DNA from: Blattamonas nauphoetae
Taxonomy: Eukaryota; Preaxostyla; Oxymonadida
DNA: 64,000 nucleotides
Reading direction: 5' to 3'
Assembly (NCBI GenBank): GCA_033064195.1
Contig: JARBJD010000246.1
Coordinates: forward strand, 50,178 to 114,177
Shown piece after piece: positions 19,359-30,477 of this stretch. The notes beneath the pieces were generated by a model. The model saw nothing but the letters and a program-made list of their open reading frames with translations, ran no database searches and was not told where the DNA came from. Both the position numbers and the translations under genes were made by a program. Every line of letters starts with the position of its first letter. The stretch's first letter is position 1.

Positions 19359-19985
19359 TCACCAGAAGATCCCCCAATCCATGTTTTGGTGACGTGGATT
19401 CTGTCCAAGGAATCTCATGAGGCTTTCTCGTCGAGAAGACCAATTCCAGGCGTCGACCCACTTTCTGTGCAGGAACTGTTCTGCCAAGTCCGCAAACCCT
19501 TCCGCACACAAGGCTTGGACGAAAAATCGTGCTATTTTCATTTCATCTGCTCCATGCCGCTTCCATCGTTGCATCGACTGAAGAATGTCGTCGATCACAT
19601 TCTCAGACAGGCTTGCGAATCTCGGGTTGGCCAGCTGTTTGACCACGTGCAGCATCAGCCCAGTTCGGTCGGCGAAGTCAAATGTTGGGAGATGGGCGTG
19701 GAACGGCGTGATCATCTGCGTCGCAACTTGGACTGTTGACTCCAGGTAACTGCTTGCTCGCTCCACTCTTTTGTTGACCAGCAGGTGGATGATGTAAGGC
19801 TGAGAGGAGACCACAACTTGCTCGAAGAAGAGGTCTTGAGAGGCGAGGCTACTGGCAGTATTTTCCGATGAAGAGCGACGTGCGGATCTGTCTGCATCTG
19901 GGGGAGTGATTTGATGCAGAGAATGAAGGAATTGGAAGCTGGACATGAACCCGTTTTGTTCTTTCTTTGATTTGATGGGAGCCAT
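19359..19985 (-). CDS. unknown helical protein, 208 residues
   Basis: Frame from ATG 19985 to TGA 19359. After a Ser-rich N-terminal 50 residues it is mostly helical with Leu/Val/Phe spacing that resembles HEAT or TPR-like helical repeats (YIIHLLVNKRVERASSYLE). There is no signal peptide or membrane segment. The protein may continue through an intron after 19359. No family was recognised. It lies alone between pectin-lyase-like genes and on the opposite strand from the next one. Confidence 0.5.
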   Translation of the reverse strand: MAPIKSKKEQNGFMSSFQFLHSLHQITPPDADRSARRSSSENTASSLASQDLFFEQVVVSSQPYIIHLLVNKRVERASSYLESTVQVATQMITPFHAHLPTFDFADRTGLMLHVVKQLANPRFASLSENVIDDILQSMQRWKRHGADEMKIARFFVQALCAEGFADLAEQFLHRKWVDAWNWSSRRESLMRFLGQNPRHQNMDWGIFW

Positions 19986-20407
19986 GGTCTATTGATTGGA
20001 AAATGGTTGGAATCAGATTCGCATGAAGGATATAAGCCAAACTTACTTGATCGCATTCTGACCGGAGAAAAGTTCATTTTTCGATTCATTGATTAGTCGT
20101 TCATTGTCAGGTCCGAACCCATTTCCAGCCCCCCGTTGCACTTCTGACGTACATTACTTCCTCCTCTTCTCCATAATCGTCACGTCATCTTGTCATCTTC
20201 TTTCGTGGTGGTTCGTTCTTCCGATTTTCCAGATCAATGCTGAACAATGGCCAAACTTCACCGAAAAGGATGGTTTCGAAGAAACGGAACTTGACTCGAT
20301 GTTGCTTAGTTTCAGATATGCTAAATATTCAATTCTCTCGATAAGTCAGTGAATTTGAAGAATGGGTTCATGATCTCACCTCATTCCCTCTTCTTTGATT
20401 GTCAAAA

Positions 20408-23400
20408 ATGATTTGGCTGTTCATTTTGACAGTTGCATCCCCTGAAGCAACTTTTCTGTCTGACATCATGGATTATCATCTTAATCACAGCGCCGTGAAC
20501 CACGAGCAAAACTCGGATGTCCTCCATTTCTCTCCGGGTGTCTTCCAACTCCTCGATTACCCAGTGATATGCATGGCACTGAAATTGGAGGGAACAACAT
20601 CCACAATCTCCCATGCCAACCCTGAGAGACAGGCAGAGATGAACGAACTTGAAAACGGTCGTTCACAACATCTCAACCATTTTGTCAAAGGTCACATGGA
20701 CACGTCCCATTCACTGTTCTTGTTTGATAACTCGACAGTATCACTTTTGAAGGTGATATTTGACTGTGGAAGTGATGGGATGGCTTTGGCGAAAGTGTCT
20801 TCGTCCGAAGTGGTCGTGTCATGGAGCAAGATTGTGTCGAACTCGAAACAGACAGCATTTGTGGTGGAAATCGGAATGGATGGGGTTGGGAGTTCGATCA
20901 GTGTTATTGATTGTTCTCACGTCTCATCTTCTTCGATGGTTCTTCTTCCGCTGGTTCGGACATCCTGGTGTCTCCCAACACCCCCACGCGATTCATCATC
21001 AACAGACACACCACATTCGGACAACATGTCTCCATTTCTGTCCGTGTGTGGAGCTGGACTTGTTTTGTCGAATGTGTCGCTGATTTTGGGAACAGGCCCT
21101 CTGCTGGACTTCGGATTACTCTCCCACGATTCGACAGGATCGGATGAGATTGGTTTGGGGGAGACCTCGACATTGCTTGTTGGGAGTGTTCTTCGAAATG
21201 TGACGTCGCGTGGATGCTGTCGTTCTGGACTTGTTGTTGCTCGTGGCCTTTGTCAAAAGTTGGTTGGGACGTCAGTGACGTTGAGCACATCGCATCTGTG
21301 TGGAACAGGGTGTCTTGACATCAACGCGTTTGGGAGTGTTGGCTGTGTGAACACGTCATTCTCGCACTGTTCATCGAGCGCCGACTCTTCCGAGCAGTTC
21401 ACTCACAAACACTTCAAACAGGACGGCAAATTCGTGTATGAAGATGGATACGACCGAATCACCGCCACCTTCCACCTGTGCACATTCACCGACATGACAT
21501 CAAACGATCGTAGTGCGTGTGTGTTGGTTGAAGCTCGTCATGACGTGACGATGACTGAGTGTTCCTTCAACAACATCAAAGGACGATTTGGCGGGGCACT
21601 TTACATCCGAAGCAAGACGGATGGCGATGGAAGAGCGACCATCTCGCTCTGCTCATTTCTGAATAGCACCGCAAATGCTTATGGTTCTGCACTGTATTCA
21701 TTGTTACCCTCTCTCCTCTCCATCGACAAGTGCTTCTTCATGGACATGACAATCGCACAATCAGACTCGCATGGCGGGCTCTGTATGCTGCCTTGGTTGC
21801 CACAGCCACGATCAGCGAGTGTGTGTTCATGGACTGTTCAGCCAACCTGACAAGTGGCGCTGGAGGCGCTCTTTACGTCCAGGATTCCACTCTTTCACTG
21901 ACATCAGTGCAGTTCAGAAACAATGCAGCAAAATTTGGAACTGATGTGTACCTCGCCCTATGTGGGACTCGCGATGAGGTGGAGAAGCGTGTTTCGGACT
22001 GTCACACCGACAAGCCCGAATCGAGTCTGTATTTCGACAGTAAAAACCAAACAGGGATCGTCCAACCGTTTGGAATTACGACGACAATCACCAATCTCGA
22101 AATCACACCACCAGCCTACACCACTCACGGTCAAGTTGTGGTTGAGACAGCAACCGAAGTGGAAGGGACGATGCTGCTGCTGCTCGACAACACTCAACCA
22201 GAAGTTCCTTATTCGGAAGACGCACCGCCTGCCACCTGTCGTGTTGTCGTTGTCAACTTCCCCTCCCTCTCCACAACTGGATCAAGTGTGGAGATGTCAT
22301 TCGGAGACAGTGACAGACTTCAGTTCCCTTCGACTTATTCACTCATCGCTGCATCCATCTCTGCCACTCCAATCGACATCACTTTCACCTCTCCACCCAC
22401 CCTCACAATTGATCCACCGCGTGTTCGGAAGATCCTCTGCGAACCAGGGACGATTGGAGAGATGTTGGTCTGGCTGGAAGGATACAAATTAGAAGTGGGT
22501 GAGTACACAATCCACTTCGAAGAGAGTCCCAACCTCTCTCTGAATGTCACGTTCTCCAAAAATCAAGCCGGATTGCCAAATCAAGAGTCGTCGTCAGTGT
22601 CAGTCGGACCAGGTGGAGAAGACACTCGATTCGCATTCAAAGAGACATACAAAGTGAACATGATCACATTCAAAAGCCAGCCAGTGCTGATGGAGTCCGA
22701 TGGATTTTCTCTCATCCTTTCTGATCTACCTCGTGTTCGGAAGATCCTGTGCCAACCAGGAACGATTGGGGAGTTGTTGGTCTCGCTGAAAGGACGACTG
22801 TTGCCAGTGGGTGAGTACACAATCCACTTCGAAGAGAGTTCCAGCCTCACTCTGAAGGTCACGTTCCCCACCAATCAAACCGGATTGCCAAATCAAGAGT
22901 CGTCGTCAGTGTCAGTCGGACCAGGCGGAACAGACACACGATTCGCGTTCGGAGAGACGTACAAAGTGAACACGATCACATTCGACAAAAAGCCAGTACT
23001 GATGGAGTCAGATAAATTGGTTCTCATCATTCCTCCCTTCGAAACACCATTTGTGATTGAAGTGAACAAGGCGGAGGGAGGAGATGGAAAGTGCCGAGGA
23101 GATGACAACAGTTGTGGATCGTTGTCAGCTGCATTTGAAGCAGCGACGAAGATGGGAGTGAAACCAACGACGCTGAAACTTGTCACGTCCGATTCGTTGA
23201 GCAATACACAGTCGATTTCGGACGAGAATGAGGTGATTGTGAGGAAGGGAGGTGTTGCTCGTCCATCGCTGATTGTTCCTTCGACATTCTCGTCTCGTCC
23301 GCTGGTTGTACTTTCTGTGTCGAATGCATCGCTGACGCTGACCGACGTGGATGCTCTGATTCGCTTTTCGTCGCTCGATCTGAAACTGGTTTCTGTATCT

Positions 23401-24414
23401 TCAGGATCGTTCGAGTTCAGAAATGGAGCGATCTCATTCGATTCGTCCTCCACCGCGAACTCGGAGATTGGAAACGCAGACAGCGATTTTTGCTCGTGGT
23501 CGACGGGAACGATTGAGATCGTGAACTCGACAGCCTTGTTCAAATCATGCAGTTTGACGAAGCTGACGCAAGGAGCAATCATCCAAAGCGGAGGGAATGT
23601 GACACTGGAAGAAGTGACTTTCCTGTCGAATGGACCTTCGAACAAAGAATTCCCATCGGCTCGTCGAAATGTGATGTGCAGTTCAGGTGGGGAGGTGTCA
23701 GTTGGAGTTCTGAGAGGGGATGGTGGAAGCGTTTCGATGCCTGGCTCTGGAATCTCTGGTGATGGATGTTCTGTGTCTGGGACAGCGACGACGATGTCGA
23801 TTGTGTTTCTGGACACCTCCGAGTCTCGAATCACTCATGACAAGAAAACAGGGAATTTCGAACTGGAACTGGTTGGAAGTGGATTCCTTCCATGTGGACT
23901 TGCACTGGAAATGTTCACATCGTTGGAGGATGGAAACTCAGTCGAATCGTTGACTCTGGTTGTTGACACCGACACTGCATCGTTGTTCACAGAAACTCGA
24001 ATTGAGTTCATTGTGAGACCAAACGACGTTGCAAATCTTTCGTCGAAATTGGAATGGAAAGTGCGTCTTCTGAACGGGGACAGTTCGATTGGAACATCAC
24101 GTCTTGTTCTGCGAGAGAAACCGCGAAGCATGTTGTGGCTGATTCCTGGGATTGTTGTTGTGGTTGTTGTGATTGTTGGAGTGATTGTTGCTCTTCTTCT
24201 GATTCGGAGATGTCGCTCGAAGAAATCAGCCGAAAAGAAAGTCGAAATGAACAAGACTGCCGACGAAGCTGCTCCAACTGTCACTGAACCAGCTACTGAT
24301 CGACCTGAAACTGAAAATGAAGCCGAACCAGCAATGAATGTGTCAGACATGCCGACGAAGTTGACCGAGGAGGACACGAAAGAATCTTCCGACTCGCCTG
24401 ACCGGAAGATTTGA
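20408..24414 (+). CDS. pectin-lyase-like type I membrane protein with one apparent frameshift
   Basis: ATG 20408 begins a signal peptide (MIWLFILTVASPEA). About 450 residues of beta-helix-like repeats with CxF, GGALY and N-glycosylation patterns follow. At about 21,780 the frame moves by one base at a short G run (GGCGGGCTC), where one missing G would keep the GGALY motif, and the second frame runs to TGA at 24414. The second part has more GGALYVQDSTL-type repeats, two 100-residue tandem repeats (22417-23030), a further beta region, a membrane segment (WLIPGIVVVVVVIVGVIVAL) and an acidic tail of about 75 residues. Total about 1,330 residues. The frameshift may be a sequencing error because the rest is undamaged. 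Surface adhesion or carbohydrate binding is likely for the family; activity is unproven. Confidence 0.75.
22417..23030 (+). repeat. two tandem 300-bp coding repeats
   Basis: Two units beginning PRVRKILC (from about 22417 and 22728) each code for about 100 residues and share long identical stretches such as VGEYTIHFEES and QESSSVSVGPGG. The high similarity at DNA level suggests recent tandem duplication inside the gene. Each unit looks like a small beta-sandwich. Confidence 0.8.
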
Positions 24415-24765
24415 GAGTGAGAAGAGGAGGAGTGAAGCGTGTTCACGAAATGATGTTGTTGTTTCGTGACATCTGCTTTCTCCCTTCTTCTAACGATTCA
24501 CTCATCCTTTTCATCTTTCTTCACTCGAAATAGCTTTTTCTTATTCTATCTCATTTATTGGAATTAGTTTATAGTTTTCCTCTTTGAGGAGGTTTGAATC
24601 TTAGAGCCGAGTTTATCGGTTCATTACGCATATATTCTGTTTGGCTTCATTTTTTGAGAAAGAAACCGGAAAACATCATGCTGAATGAACATATCCCCAA
24701 AACAGCAAGTGATGACGAACAAAAACGAAAACAAGAGCTTGACGGGAGAGGACAATCATGCAGTC
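24415..24765. other. short intergenic region
   Basis: About 350 bp between the convergent ends of two membrane-protein genes. T-rich and without a gene. Confidence 0.3.
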
Positions 24766-25366
24766 TCATTCCAACCACTCCAACAACTCCAGTGACCGAG
24801 AGCAAACATGCGTGCCCTCAACGAAGAACCACACCATCGCCAGGTTATCCTTCATCGTGAGGAACGAACTTGGAGAATGCATAGAATCCACTTCATCTTT
24901 CGGCTGAAGCGGATTTTCGACACACTCTTCACATCCAGATGATCCAGTGCCATTCCAGTCCCTGAGAATCTCGTATTTGCTCTCCACTGTCGCTGGGTTG
25001 CGTGTCGCACTTTTTCTTTCGTGCTTCACAAGAGCCAGTGCTTCTGACTTTGTTCTGACGTATCGCATTCGAGTGGCTGAAATGAACTCAAGCGCATCCG
25101 ACGTTCTGATCCACTTTCCTTCCTGCAGTTCTCTTCCCATCGCCTCATCTCCGTCCAATCGATGTGTCTCCCTCTTCGAGTTGTTCACACGCTTCCTCTC
25201 TTCTTCATTCGATTCGTACAGACGACACGGCCAGCACAGAACCTTTTATGGGCAAGTTCTACAGCATCTCAAAACGCAGGTATGAAATTCATCGATGCAC
25301 AAATAGCAGAGCAGCAGAGTTGTGGCTACAAACAACACCAGCGACGGCCCGAAGATGACGTAGGGC

Positions 25367-27010
25367 GGGGTTGACTATAATCAATCCGGCAAAGTATCTA
25401 AAATCAATCCATTTCGATCAATCCCATCCATCCGATGTTTTCATCCGAACTAACCATTCACTCTTCATTATTTCTCTTTCATCACTTTTTGTATGCTCCA
25501 ACGTGAAATAACCCACGAATACTCAACTAGAACCCATCAAGCCATGATCGACCCATTGAGGATCGGAAATCCTGAATCGACAATTCAGTGAACATTCTCA
25601 TACCAAACGCAACATATCTTCAGTGGAATGTTCACATGATGACAGCACAGCATTCCGATGATCTTCAGAAGACGTAAACGGACAGAACAGGCACGGCAAG
25701 GACAACACGTATTTTCCACCGCAATTCACAGGACTGTATCGACAAAGAAGCAGCTACAAATGTATCAGAGGCAGAACTGGTGAGTGGTGACGATTCGAAG
25801 GAACAGACCATCCTAGTGTTGCGGTTCAGAGCAACTCGCTACTCTCCATTCTGATGTGGCAAGAACCCTCCATCTACTCCGTGACAATATTTTCCAATAT
25901 GTGGCTCCATGTCTGATCACTTGGGAATCTATCTTTCGATACGCCCTTCGGCTGGACGTCACCGATTACTCAAATCCTGTCGTCACGGTAATTTTGCGCT
26001 TCGGCGACATCTGCCCGCTCATTAAAAAGGCATATGAACAAGATACCACGCCAATAGACGACTCGCCTCCCTTTCATCTTGCTCCTCATTCAGAAGACAT
26101 CAAATCTGAGGACGGCCACTTCGACCATTCAAAGATCGAGCAGTCAGTCAAAACAGCAATGGGCAACGCCGATGTGGGTGCCTACACATCTCTCTCATCC
26201 CATGCCCCCGCCATCCAGGGTGGTATTTTCTATACTCCCAACGTTGGCCATCTCATCAAACCGGAGAATGTGATCGTGTTGACAGAAGGGCAATGTCTCG
26301 GGAAAATCGACGTTCTTCATCAACAAGATCAAGGAGAAGAACCTGGTAAAGGTTGTGATTTGTGGAGGACACCCTGTGAAGCAGCCGCACCCGTTGTCGC
26401 ATATTCTTGAGAATTTCGGGACAGGAACCGAATTGTATGTTCCAATCTCTTCCACACTTCCAAACAAACACGAGCTTCCATGCGAAAACATGCAAATGCC
26501 ACCACACCACGATACCCTTCTCCTCTACAGCTCTGTTCACTGCAGACGACTCTCAGAAGGCTTCAAGCGCTGTGGTGCACGAATTAGGACAATGTGCATC
26601 CGGCCAAGTTCAGGTGACCTCGAAATGCCGCGGAGACCCCTCCTCCCCAAGAAAACACCACCAATCTGGCCTCTGCACAATCTCAGCTGCAACCGTCGAC
26701 TATCAGCCATCTGGAGATTTTTTGATGTCGAAATTGAAACGGGATACGTGATTCTGTTATAATTTAGTTCTGTATTCCACTTCATTGACATGTTCTTTCC
26801 TTTTTATGTTTCGTGACTTTCTCTCTCTCAGGATCGACCATGAGAACGCGATTGATTTGAATAATCATTTCTTCACTTTTGGGGCGCAACATGCGTGAAA
26901 ATGAATGGGCGAAGTGTTCTTGGTCAAAGTGGATGAAAATGCCGGATGGATGGGATTGATCGAAATGGATTGATTATAGATACTTTGCCGGATTGATTAT
27001 AGTCAACCCC
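25367..27010. mobile_element. Mutator-like element (MULE), 1,644 bp, 9-bp target duplication
   Basis: Both ends carry the same inverted repeat of about 75 bp, starting GGGGTTGACTATAATCAATC. The flanks are a perfect 9-bp duplication ACGTAGGGC (25358-25366 and 27011-27019), the size made by Mutator-type transposases. Inside, open frames of up to 184 codons (for example 25856-26410 +) show no transposase motifs I recognise, so the element may be non-autonomous or a captured-sequence (Pack-MULE-like) form. Confidence 0.85.
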
Positions 27011-27209
27011 ACGTAGGGCAGATAGTCGGTGAACAGAAACGCGTTGATCTGCGGAACGACAGCACATCCCTCAATCTTCTTCACGGGGATCATGTCTGTG
27101 TCTCTTGTCCCTGTCGCTCCTTCAATCAACACACTCGTCTCGCTCCCCGAACAATACGAGCAATCAAACGAGGATCGCGTGATTGTGTCAATCCATCCAC
27201 TTCCAGCGT

Positions 27210-27340
27210 AGACGTCGTCACCGTCCGTTTTGTGCTTTCGACTTTTGAAGCGACATGTTGTGAAGAGAACGGACACTCCCGCTGCTGACAGGAGCGGAGC
27301 GAACGTCACACTTCCGCCCGGTTGCGCGATTGTCTCGTCT
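27210..27340. repeat. direct repeat, right copy (131 bp)
   Basis: This is the partner of 16605-16735, in the same orientation and about 97% identical. Both a minus-strand pectin-lyase-like gene and the plus-strand SPRY gene end abruptly at its right edge, 27340/27341. Confidence 0.85.
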
Positions 27341-30297
27341 CATCAGATTCTATCGCCTACTCTGCATGAAAGGGAAAACTCCGCATGAAACTTCCATCCA
27401 CCAAACAAGATGCGAAGAAAAGTGTCATCTCTCCTCGTTATAGAAATGGGGTCCGGGTGGTGTTGCAGGTGGACATGGACGCGAGACCCCGCACAGCTGT
27501 GTTCATCATCAACGGAATTGTGTCTCTCACGGATGTGTCTGGTCTCCCTCCCTCGATCCGATGGAGTTTCAGTTCGATTTGATGGTATGTATCGTCTGAA
27601 GCACTCTTCACTGCTCCATCGACTGAATGTGGTCAAATGGGATCCTGATGACATGGGAGACAGTGAGGATATGTACATGAATGGAATGCAATCGAGTGTT
27701 CTGACTGTGCAGACACAAATGCCCTCGCTCGTCTTCACTGATCCTTTCAACTTCAGAGTGGAAGACAACAGAATTTCTTCTGTTTATCAGGCCATTGAAG
27801 AAGAAGATTATGATCAATCCCTCAAACTAACCTCGAGTTCCTTCTTGCTCTCAGAACCCTTCACGGAAGGAATTGTGGTTATCTCGTTTACTGTTCTCGT
27901 GAAAAACAATTCGTCTGTTGCCTCTTTCTGTGGCTTGATTGATGGGACGGCTCCAATTCCGGAAGAAGGACTGATTAGGCAGCTTCATCGTCTGGAACTG
28001 TCTTTTCATCTTTTCGACACCTGTGCCGTCATCCACTCTGTCAGTACGGTCTTTGGAGAGAACATGGACTCGACTCCACGCACTGTCCAATTCTTTGTGA
28101 ATGGAAAGACTGGGAAATCTTATGTGAGTGGGATTCCAGAATCGGTGAGACTTGGTGTATGTCGTCTCTTCATTTCGTTCATGATTGGTTTAGTTCTCTG
28201 CTGATGTGATGGGAACCTCACTCCAAATCGCGAGCATCGTCCACTCCACCCGACCCACTCCTCTGACAGACACGATGACAGAGATCAAATGGACAGATAA
28301 CGAAAAGTCGCTCAAAAAAAGAAAAGAAAAGCATTACGAACCGATTCGGAGGGAGCCAGAAGGATCGATGCCCGCTCTCCTCCTCAGAAATCCCGACCAC
28401 TTCAAGATTGAGGGAAACGTGATCACTCGCACAGCTGTTGGCTCCACTGCACTCACTTCGCCATTCAGCTCAGTGATGATTGATGAAGAGTTTATGTACA
28501 AGGGCTCGTCTGTCACCATCACCATCCTCGCCCTTCCTCAAACAAAGAGTGTGCTCCTCTTTATGTGACTCCCTTCAGATTCACGCGGAGTTCTCATGTT
28601 TGGCTCACTGGACGAAAAACTACACATTCCCAAAAGCCCAAAAGGACTCGGACTTCAGAAGGAATGTCTGCAGTTGTTTTTCTGGACGATCTTTCAATGT
28701 GATATCTCCCATATTCTGATAGACCCTCCACAAAACCGGTTTTATTTATAAAACCGGCTAAAATCAGAGGTAAATATTTCGTGAAGAACACTTCGAGAGG
28801 GTCGCTAAGTCAGGTTAATATGATAGTAGCCGCAGTAGCGATGCAATTAACATCGAATTCAGATTGTGTGCAACGTTTTTCCAAAGAAAGGGTTGTTGAT
28901 CCTTTTAATTCGGTCACAAATATTTGATCCTCAAATCTCATTCTGTTCACTGGATAGTGCCACTCTCTCAACCCGTCGCCAACTCTGTAGATTTGGGATC
29001 ATTTTCCTTCTTATCAACGCAAGAACAAGTCAACACAATACTTTCAATTGCATACCATCACATCCTTCGACCAATTCCAGGTAGTGATGTCTTCTCCTTT
29101 ATGTGGCATCACCAACAACTCAATTTGTCTGGCAGGAGATTCTTTACAATGATGGCCCCCCGTCTCCACTCACACCTTTGTCAAGGTTGATCGCTCCTCC
29201 GGTTCCTAAACACACATCTAATCAATCATATGGTGCCTTTGCCATTTCCTGCAGCTCGACCAATGTCCGCCAAGAGTGCACACACCGTTGAAAGGGACAT
29301 TTCAGCGCACACTGACTCTGTCACCCACTCGCCCACCATTGTAACTGCCGCTGAAACAGTCGCTCTGTCCTCACTCAGCGTGCGGATCAGAGCCGTTGAA
29401 GTCGATTCTGCGGTCGGGTAAGGCGAAGTTGCACACGTGTCCGCTTGACAGCGCTCGGCCTCGACATACCGCAGAATGCTGATCACTCGCCAGAGCACGC
29501 GAAGCAGGCCCCTTACTGGGCACTACTCAAGACTTGTCGACGGTGGGAAGGCAAGCCTCGCGAAAAGCGTTGGCGATGGAGAAGAACTTCACGGGATTGT
29601 AGAAATGCCATCTCAAATCTCTCTCACCGATCGTGTGCCTACGTCAGTTGGTTTTATTGCATGCAGGGGATGCGCAACGTGCTTAATGCTCGCCAATCTT
29701 TCTCCAGGATAACTTCACCAATCATTTCCCCATACTTTACCAAACATTTCACATCAGATCCGTTGCTTTTGTCGTTTTCTCTCACAATACCATTATTAAT
29801 GAGTCTAGAAGAGATAATCTGAACACATTGTGGTCTTATTTTGCGAATTCTGGGTCAAGGTGAATAAAACCGGTTATTTATATTTTAGCCGGTTTTGTGG
29901 AGGGTCTATGATTCTCTTTTCAGATACCACTGCACTCTGTTCGTTTGATGGAGTGTTGTACAACACATTCTGTCATTTCCCATCAAGGATAACAGGTCAT
30001 TCTCCACTCCATGTTGGTGATCAAGTGATATTGGAGGTGAGCGAACGAAATACTATAGTCATCTCTCGCTTCGTTGTGAATGGAAAAGCCGAGAACAGAG
30101 AGGTTCAGGTTCATAGCAATAGGCGGAGGATCGGAGTCTGATCATTCTGATTCTTGAATCGTAATCATCCTTTTTGATGTCTTCTCATTCAGTTCTCTTT
30201 GGCTGGACCAGGAACTTCCATTCGAATTGATGCCGTCAACAAAAGGTCAGTCCTGGACTACACTCCTTCGTCTTGCAGTTCGTGTCAAATCCTCTGA
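27341..30297 (+). pseudogene. SPRY-like multi-domain protein, 5' truncated, with a transposon in an intron
   Basis: The first exon begins in mid-domain (RPRTAVFIINGIVSLTDVSG) right after the breakpoint at 27340, so the 5' end is missing. At least three related units follow, each with a beta-rich start, a PRTVQFFVNGK-type strand and a VSGIPESVRLG turn as in SPRY/B30.2-like folds. Introns I can place are 28157-28193 (37 nt), 28549-28578 (30 nt), one around 28,660-29,924 that holds a transposon, and 30136-30192 (57 nt). A frame break near 27,580 is likely. The last exon ends with TGA at 30295-30297. The missing start and the frame break suggest a pseudogene. SPRY domains bind protein partners; the partner is unknown. 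Confidence 0.55.
28722..29906. mobile_element. TA-flanked inverted-repeat element, 1,185 bp, inside an intron
   Basis: Ends read GACCCTCCACAAAACCGG inward on both sides with TA duplications at 28720-28721 and 29907-29908. A second pair of CCGGTTTTATTTATAAAACC-type inverted words lies just inside. No transposase was recognised. Ends and target resemble those of the MITE at 588-1184 (GATCCACTCAAAACCCGG), so both may belong to one Tc1/mariner-like group. It lies between exon sequence ending near 28,655 and an acceptor TTTTCAG at about 29,923. Confidence 0.8.
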
Positions 30298-30477
30298 ACC
30301 TGTCTGCGTCGAGAGGACAGAATCAGCTTTTCTCGTTTCCTCTAACATGATTGTCTTCATTTTGTTGAACAACTGTTTTACAACGACAAAAAAGCCACAA
30401 AATTTGGTCGGACAATCCACGTTAATTCAACGATTGAGATGACAGAATATACAAATCATGGGTATCAGATCAATCTC

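Larger units (their letters stand above)
24766..27340 (-). pseudogene. pectin-lyase-like membrane protein, C-terminal part, broken by a Mutator-like element
   Basis: The coding strand enters at 27340 without a start, with the same 40-residue segment found at the end of the 16605-18729 gene, and continues with a Ser/Thr/Cys beta region to about 27020. There a 1,644-bp element is inserted exactly where a membrane segment begins (IFGPSLVLFVATTLLLCYL on the other side). After an in-frame TAA near 25,250 the cytosolic tail continues and ends at 24766 with a Phe/Val/Leu-rich stretch. The truncated start, the insertion and the stop indicate a pseudogene. It supplies just the domains missing from the 16605-18729 fragment. 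Confidence 0.65.

Noticed and set aside
16605-25260. Alternative genetic code with TAA/TAG read as glutamine (known in some oxymonads), suggested by in-frame TAG near 17,205 and TAA near 25,250
   Set aside because: Clathrin light chain ends with TAG at the family's normal end, the lipase and one tandem duplicate end with TAG, the other with TAA. The two in-frame stops lie only in gene parts already broken by transposons, so decay explains them.
16605-27340. Simple insertion of 10.6 kb into one pectin-lyase-like gene
   Set aside because: The C-terminal part lies upstream of the N-terminal part on the coding strand, so an insertion would give the opposite order; permutation by circle integration or tandem exchange is needed.
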